A program made the translations under genes and the position numbers. Shown here piece after piece: positions 60,854-64,000 of a stretch of DNA of 64,000 nucleotides (its first letter is position 1; each line of letters opens with the position of its first letter). The DNA comes from Corynebacterium lemuris (GTDB lineage: Bacteria > Actinomycetota > Actinomycetes > Mycobacteriales > Mycobacteriaceae). Under the pieces are notes generated by a model. The model was given only the letters and a program-made list of their open reading frames with translations. It ran no database searches and was not told where the DNA came from. The stretch is taken from assembly GCF_024919295.1 (NCBI RefSeq), contig NZ_JANWTC010000004.1:62001-126000 (forward strand). The letters are read 5' to 3'.

Positions 60854-61560
60854 AGCTGACGGACCGCGGCCTCCCCGGCACCGGCGCCACCCTCCGCATC
60901 AACGAAGGGCAGGATCTGCCGGTCGGGGAGGTTTTCACGAGTGGCCATCTCCACCAGCACCTTCGCCACCAGCTCACGCGAGGTGGTCACCGAGCTGCTC
61001 TCGGGGCGATCATTATCGACGACTGCCAACCCCCCGGCCGGCTCCATCGTCAGCGCACCCGGCGCGAGGATGAGATACTCCAGCTCTGAGGCGAGGAGAC
61101 GGCGATCCACGGCCTCCTTGGCATCCGCGTAGGGGAAGAAGGGGTCCTCCGGATCCACTCCGTGGTCAACGGATCCCAGGTAGGAGACCATGAGGAAGCG
61201 GGGGGCCTTCCCTTCCTCCTTCCGGAGCTGCTCGAGGGCATCGATGCAGGCGAGCGCGCCGTCGCGGTCGATGGCGTAGGTGGCCTTCGCCCCCTCCTTG
61301 CCGGCGTTGCCGGCGGTCCAGATGACGGTGTCCTGGTCCCGCAGCAGGCCGGCCCAGTCATCGATGCTCAGTCCGGTGAGGTCGCGGATCAGCGGCGTGG
61401 AACCCAGGGCCTCAATGTCCGGGGTCTGCTCCGGGTTGCGGATCAGGGAGGTCACGTCCAGACCGGCGGTGATCAGGCGTGGGGTGACCAGCTGCGCGAC
61501 CTTGCCGTGTCCGCCGATGATGAGAATGTTTCCGGTTTTCCTGCTCTGTGCATCATTCAT
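60850..61560 (-). CDS. NAD(P)-binding protein, atypical SDR
   Basis: The product has 236 residues. The Rossmann loop is ILIIGGHGKVAQLV, a GGxGxxG-type variant used by NmrA/NAD(P)H-binding atypical SDRs, with VIWTAGNAGKEGAK after the third strand and ADAKEAVDRRLLASELEYLILAPGAL later; the usual catalytic Tyr-x3-Lys is replaced by Y-A-D-A-K. These proteins may sense redox or reduce small molecules. Its end overlaps the convergent VOC gene by 4 nt. A -10 box (TAGGGT) lies 6 nt before the ATG. Confidence 0.85.
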   Translation of the reverse strand: MNDAQSRKTGNILIIGGHGKVAQLVTPRLITAGLDVTSLIRNPEQTPDIEALGSTPLIRDLTGLSIDDWAGLLRDQDTVIWTAGNAGKEGAKATYAIDRDGALACIDALEQLRKEEGKAPRFLMVSYLGSVDHGVDPEDPFFPYADAKEAVDRRLLASELEYLILAPGALTMEPAGGLAVVDNDRPESSSVTTSRELVAKVLVEMATRENLPDRQILPFVDAEGGAGAGEAAVRQL

Positions 61561-61566
61561 GTCCCC

Positions 61567-61572
61567 ACCCTA
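61567..61572 (-). promoter_or_regulatory. -10 hexamer, leaderless promoter of the atypical SDR gene
   Basis: TAGGGT on the minus strand, 6 nt before the ATG at 61560. Confidence 0.45.
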
Positions 61573-62085
61573 CGGAAAGTTTCCGGGGCGCATCCCCGAG
61601 ACATAGGCGCGGTTGGCCCAGCGTTGGACTGCCCGGGCTACCGGCGCGCCGAGTTTGGCCAGCCACCAGGCGTGGCGGGAGAAGGCGATCACCCGGCCGG
61701 TGACGGTGCCGTCGGGGGCGAGGTTGATGATGAAGGCCTCCTCCCCCAGTTCCACGTGGGCGGGCAGGGTGCCGTAGACGAGGACCGTGCGGGTGGGGGT
61801 CTGCTCCTCCAGGAGCACGTAACAGGAGGAGACCCGTGGGCCCATGTGCAGGCGGACCAGCGGACCGAAGCGTTCCGCACGCACGCGGGCCCGCCGGTGT
61901 GCCTGCCAGGTCAGCAGCCGGTGACTGGCCTCGTGGAAACAGTCCTCGCCGTGGCCGAGCACCTCCTGGTGGTCGGTGATCGTCCACCGGTGCAGGCCCA
62001 GTTCCTCGGGGGTGCGGCCGGCGGCCATTTTCAGGGTGGCCAGCCGCAGGTGGGCGGGGTAGGTCAGGTCGGAGCGGGTGGTCAC
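61570..62085 (-). CDS. DUF1990 family protein
   Basis: The product has 171 residues. DUF1990 is a barrel-like fold common in actinobacteria. The segments GHGEDCFHEASHRLLTWQAHRRA (start of the domain), VLVYGTLPAHVELGEEAFIINLAPDGTVTGRVIAFSRHAWWLAKLGAPVARAVQRWANRAYVSGM (end) are characteristic. The GTG at 62085 overlaps the upstream stop by 4 nt (GTGA), so translation is coupled to the small membrane protein. Function unknown; a lipid-binding or SRPBCC-like role is possible. Confidence 0.85.
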   Translation of the reverse strand: MTTRSDLTYPAHLRLATLKMAAGRTPEELGLHRWTITDHQEVLGHGEDCFHEASHRLLTWQAHRRARVRAERFGPLVRLHMGPRVSSCYVLLEEQTPTRTVLVYGTLPAHVELGEEAFIINLAPDGTVTGRVIAFSRHAWWLAKLGAPVARAVQRWANRAYVSGMRPGNFP

Positions 62086-62321
62086 TTCCGGCCGATGCTC
62101 CAGTACGCCGCGGGGCCGAGTCCGTTGATCAGCTGGGCCAGGGCCCACGCCCACTTCGGGCCGCGGACCTGCTCGGCGGGGCAGTGCGAGAGGTCCACCC
62201 AGGCGGCGATCTTGGCTGAGAACTCGACGACGACGCCGACGATGAGGCTGATCCGGGAGGCCGGGGACATGGCGGTGAATTCGCTGCGCAGTGTGGCGAG
62301 GCTGGGGTTTCTGCTGCTCAT
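62082..62321 (-). CDS. Small membrane protein, 79 residues
   Basis: The ATG at 62321 is 7 nt after a TAGAGT -10 box. The product has one clear membrane helix (ISLIVGVVVEFSAKIAAWVDL) and a second weaker one (LAQLINGLGPAAYWSIG), with a short HCPAEQVRGPKWAWA loop, a layout shared by PLDc-N-like and other two-helix proteins. No function is known. Coupling to the DUF1990 gene suggests they work together. Confidence 0.75.
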   Translation of the reverse strand: MSSRNPSLATLRSEFTAMSPASRISLIVGVVVEFSAKIAAWVDLSHCPAEQVRGPKWAWALAQLINGLGPAAYWSIGRK

Positions 62322-62328
62322 GGCTCTT

Positions 62329-62334
62329 ACTCTA
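62329..62334 (-). promoter_or_regulatory. -10 hexamer, leaderless promoter of the small membrane/DUF1990 operon
   Basis: TAGAGT on the minus strand, 7 nt before the ATG at 62321. Confidence 0.55.
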
Positions 62335-62363
62335 CCGACCGCTCCCCCAGCGGGTGACGCGAT

Positions 62364-62369
62364 TACCAT
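62364..62369 (+). promoter_or_regulatory. -10 hexamer, leaderless promoter of the ACT/UPF0210 operon
   Basis: TACCAT, 6 nt before the ATG at 62376. Confidence 0.5.
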
Positions 62370-62375
62370 GGATGC

Positions 62376-62645
62376 ATGTTCGCAATCATGACTGTCACCG
62401 GGGCCGACCACACCGGGATCATCGCCTCCGTCACCACCGCTCTCGCCGAGCTGGACATCAACATCCTCGACGTCTCCCAGACCATCATGGACCAGTTCTT
62501 CACCATGATCCTGCGGGTGGAGTTCGATGAGACCTCCCTTGACATCGCCCGGATCCAGCAGGCGATGGAGCCGGTGGAGAAGTCGCAGGGGCTGGTCATC
62601 CGGATCCAGTCCGAGGCACTGTTCACCGCGGTCAACGAGATTTAG
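62376..62645 (+). CDS. ACT-domain protein (UPF0237 type)
   Basis: The product has 89 residues and consists of one ACT domain: [50 protein letters not shown], with the GADHTGI turn that forms the usual ligand site. UPF0237 proteins are always found next to UPF0210, as here (16 nt apart), and probably regulate or stabilise it through amino-acid binding. The start is leaderless. Confidence 0.93.
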   Translation: MFAIMTVTGADHTGIIASVTTALAELDINILDVSQTIMDQFFTMILRVEFDETSLDIARIQQAMEPVEKSQGLVIRIQSEALFTAVNEI

Positions 62646-62661
62646 GCGGAAGGACACGACC

Positions 62662-64000
62662 ATGAGCTTCCACCTGAACTCCCGCAACATCCTCGACACC
62701 ATCGAGATGATCGAGAAGTACCGCCTCGACATCCGCACCGTGACCATGGGGATCTCGCTGCTCTCCTGCACCCGGACGACCATGGCCGAGACCTGCCAGG
62801 CCGTCTACGACCGGGTGGTCACCCAGGCCGCCCGGCTCGTCGAGGTCTGCGAGGGCATCGAGGCCGAGCTGGGCATCCCCATAGTGAACAAGCGGATCTC
62901 CGTCACCCCGGTCGCCCTGGTCACCGCCGGGTTGGAGGGCAATCCGGCTGATGTGGCCCGGGCCCTGGACCGGGCGGCGAAGGAGGTCGGCGTCAACTTC
63001 CTCGGCGGTTACTCCGCCCTGGTGGCCAAGGGTGCGACCACCTCCGAGAAGATGCTCATCCGTTCCATCCCGGAGGCCCTGAGTGAGACCGACCTGGTCT
63101 GCGGCTCAGTCAACATCGCCACCTCGCGCGCAGGCATCAACATGAATGCCGCAGCTGAGATGGGCCGGGTCATCAAGGAGGCCGCCGAGCTGACGAAGGA
63201 CCGTTCGGCCATCGCCTGCGCGAAGCTGGTGGTCTTCGCCAATTCCGTCGGCGACAACCCTTTCATGGCCGGCGCCTACCACGGTGTGGAGGAACCGGAC
63301 TGCGTCGTCTCCGTCGGCGTCTCCGGCCCCGGTGTGGTCCACCGTGCGCTGGAGTCCCTGCCGGATACCGCCACCCTCGACCAGGTCGCAGAGGAGATCA
63401 AGAAGGCCGCCTTCAAGATCACCCGCGCCGGCCAGCTCGTCGGCGACATGGCCTCCGAACGCCTCGGCGTGCCCTTCGGTATCGTCGACCTCTCCCTGGC
63501 CCCCACCGCGGAACAGGGGGATTCCGTCGCCCACATCCTCGAGCGCATGGGCCTGGATCAGGTGGGGACCCACGGCACCACGGCGGCGCTCGCCCTGCTC
63601 AACGACGCGGTGAAGAAGGGCGGCATGATGGCCTGTTCCCGCGTGGGTGGGCTGTCGGGCTCCTTCATCCCCGTCTCCGAGGACAAGGGGATGATCGATG
63701 CCGTGCGCGCCGGGTCCATCACCCTGGACAAGTTGGAGGCGATGACCGCGATCTGTTCGGTGGGTTTCGACATGGTCGCCATCCCGGGTGACACCAGCGC
63801 GGAGACCATCGCCGGCATGATCGCCGATGAGGCCGCCATCGGGGTGATGAACCACAAGACCACCGCCGTGCGCGTCATCCCGGTGCCGGGCACGGTCCCC
63901 GGTGACGAGGTGAATTTCGGCGGGCTGCTCGGCTACGCCCCGGTGATCCCGGTCAACCAGGTCGGCAACGCCGGATTCATCGGCCGCGGCGGTTTCATCC
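62662..64000 (+). CDS. UPF0210/PFL-like protein (DUF711), cut by the window end
   Basis: 446 codons are visible and the frame is open at 64000; family members are about 450 residues, so only the last few residues are missing. The N-terminus [34 protein letters not shown] and the glycine-rich [36 protein letters not shown] and [15 protein letters not shown] segments are characteristic of UPF0210, a distant relative of pyruvate formate-lyase-like proteins with no proven activity. GGAAGGA lies 8 nt before the ATG. It forms an operon with the ACT protein. Confidence 0.93.
   Translation, partial: MSFHLNSRNILDTIEMIEKYRLDIRTVTMGISLLSCTRTTMAETCQAVYDRVVTQAARLVEVCEGIEAELGIPIVNKRISVTPVALVTAGLEGNPADVARALDRAAKEVGVNFLGGYSALVAKGATTSEKMLIRSIPEALSETDLVCGSVNIATSRAGINMNAAAEMGRVIKEAAELTKDRSAIACAKLVVFANSVGDNPFMAGAYHGVEEPDCVVSVGVSGPGVVHRALESLPDTATLDQVAEEIKKAAFKITRAGQLVGDMASERLGVPFGIVDLSLAPTAEQGDSVAHILERMGLDQVGTHGTTAALALLNDAVKKGGMMACSRVGGLSGSFIPVSEDKGMIDAVRAGSITLDKLEAMTAICSVGFDMVAIPGDTSAETIAGMIADEAAIGVMNHKTTAVRVIPVPGTVPGDEVNFGGLLGYAPVIPVNQVGNAGFIGRGGFI

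Overview
The window is a stretch of a high-GC actinobacterial chromosome, almost certainly Corynebacterium. The evidence is RbpA, separate Ppm1 and Lnt genes, a mycothiol gene (mshC), AcnR next to aconitase, a RipA-type peptidoglycan hydrolase beside an Rv1476-type membrane protein, and the Pup gene set (arc, dop, pup, pafA, pafB, pafC) with no 20S proteasome genes. That last combination is typical of corynebacteria rather than mycobacteria. Coding density is high, and no phage, insertion sequence or CRISPR array was seen. The family and synteny statements rest on recognition of the proteins, not on a database search.

Layout. 0-6.5 kb: a cyclopropane-synthase-like protein with an SRPBCC protein, a VOC protein, an FAD oxidoreductase, a hypothetical protein, a flotillin and an NTF2-like protein. 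6.9-8.7 kb: a small membrane protein, YceI and a zinc-ribbon protein, divergent from rbpA with a SigH-type promoter. 8.8-11.8 kb: the fxsA-lnt-ppm1 operon. 11.8-13.8 kb: a half-length CobG-like protein and a weakly coding accessory patch. 13.8-17.6 kb: SDR, DODA-type dioxygenase, M24 peptidase, a trypsin-like protease and a DnaB-N-like protein. 17.6-32.7 kb: a long minus-strand block of M18 aminopeptidase, trmI, arc-dop-pup-pafA-pafB-pafC, tatA-tatC, an SPFH protein and helY, ending with a divergent RecB-like nuclease. 32.8-41.6 kb: fhs, aspA, hisE-hisG, a HAD hydrolase, mshC, uppP and an aldo/keto reductase. 41.6-45 kb: lipoprotein-pyrD, a membrane protein, a PEBP protein and tRNA-Leu(GAG). 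45.3-54.6 kb: an orphan response regulator, a TVP38 protein, an HTH protein, the NfeD/SPFH pair, DUF3097, hemH and a RipA-like NlpC/P60 protein. 54.7-64 kb: acn-acnR, a glutamine amidotransferase-like protein, small membrane and VOC proteins, an ACT protein and a UPF0210 protein cut by the window edge.

How the genes work together. Pupylation is complete as a tagging and unfolding system: Dop matures Pup, PafA ligates it, and ARC unfolds its targets. PafB and PafC are the WYL DNA-damage activators usually linked to it. HemH, aconitase/AcnR and YceI touch haem, iron and redox metabolism. MshC feeds mycothiol synthesis. Lnt, Ppm1, TatAC, UppP and the RipA-like hydrolase serve the cell envelope. 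Three unrelated SPFH-domain scaffolds sit in one window.

Two signals are not explained by the gene list. First, about 26 genes have a TANNNT hexamer 6-8 nt before the start codon and usually no Shine-Dalgarno, which points to leaderless transcription and decides several start codons. Second, a 95-bp element with inverted ends occurs twice (20472-20566 and, inverted, 32726-32820). Its two copies match at 73 of 95 positions without gaps and share an unbroken 20-base run.
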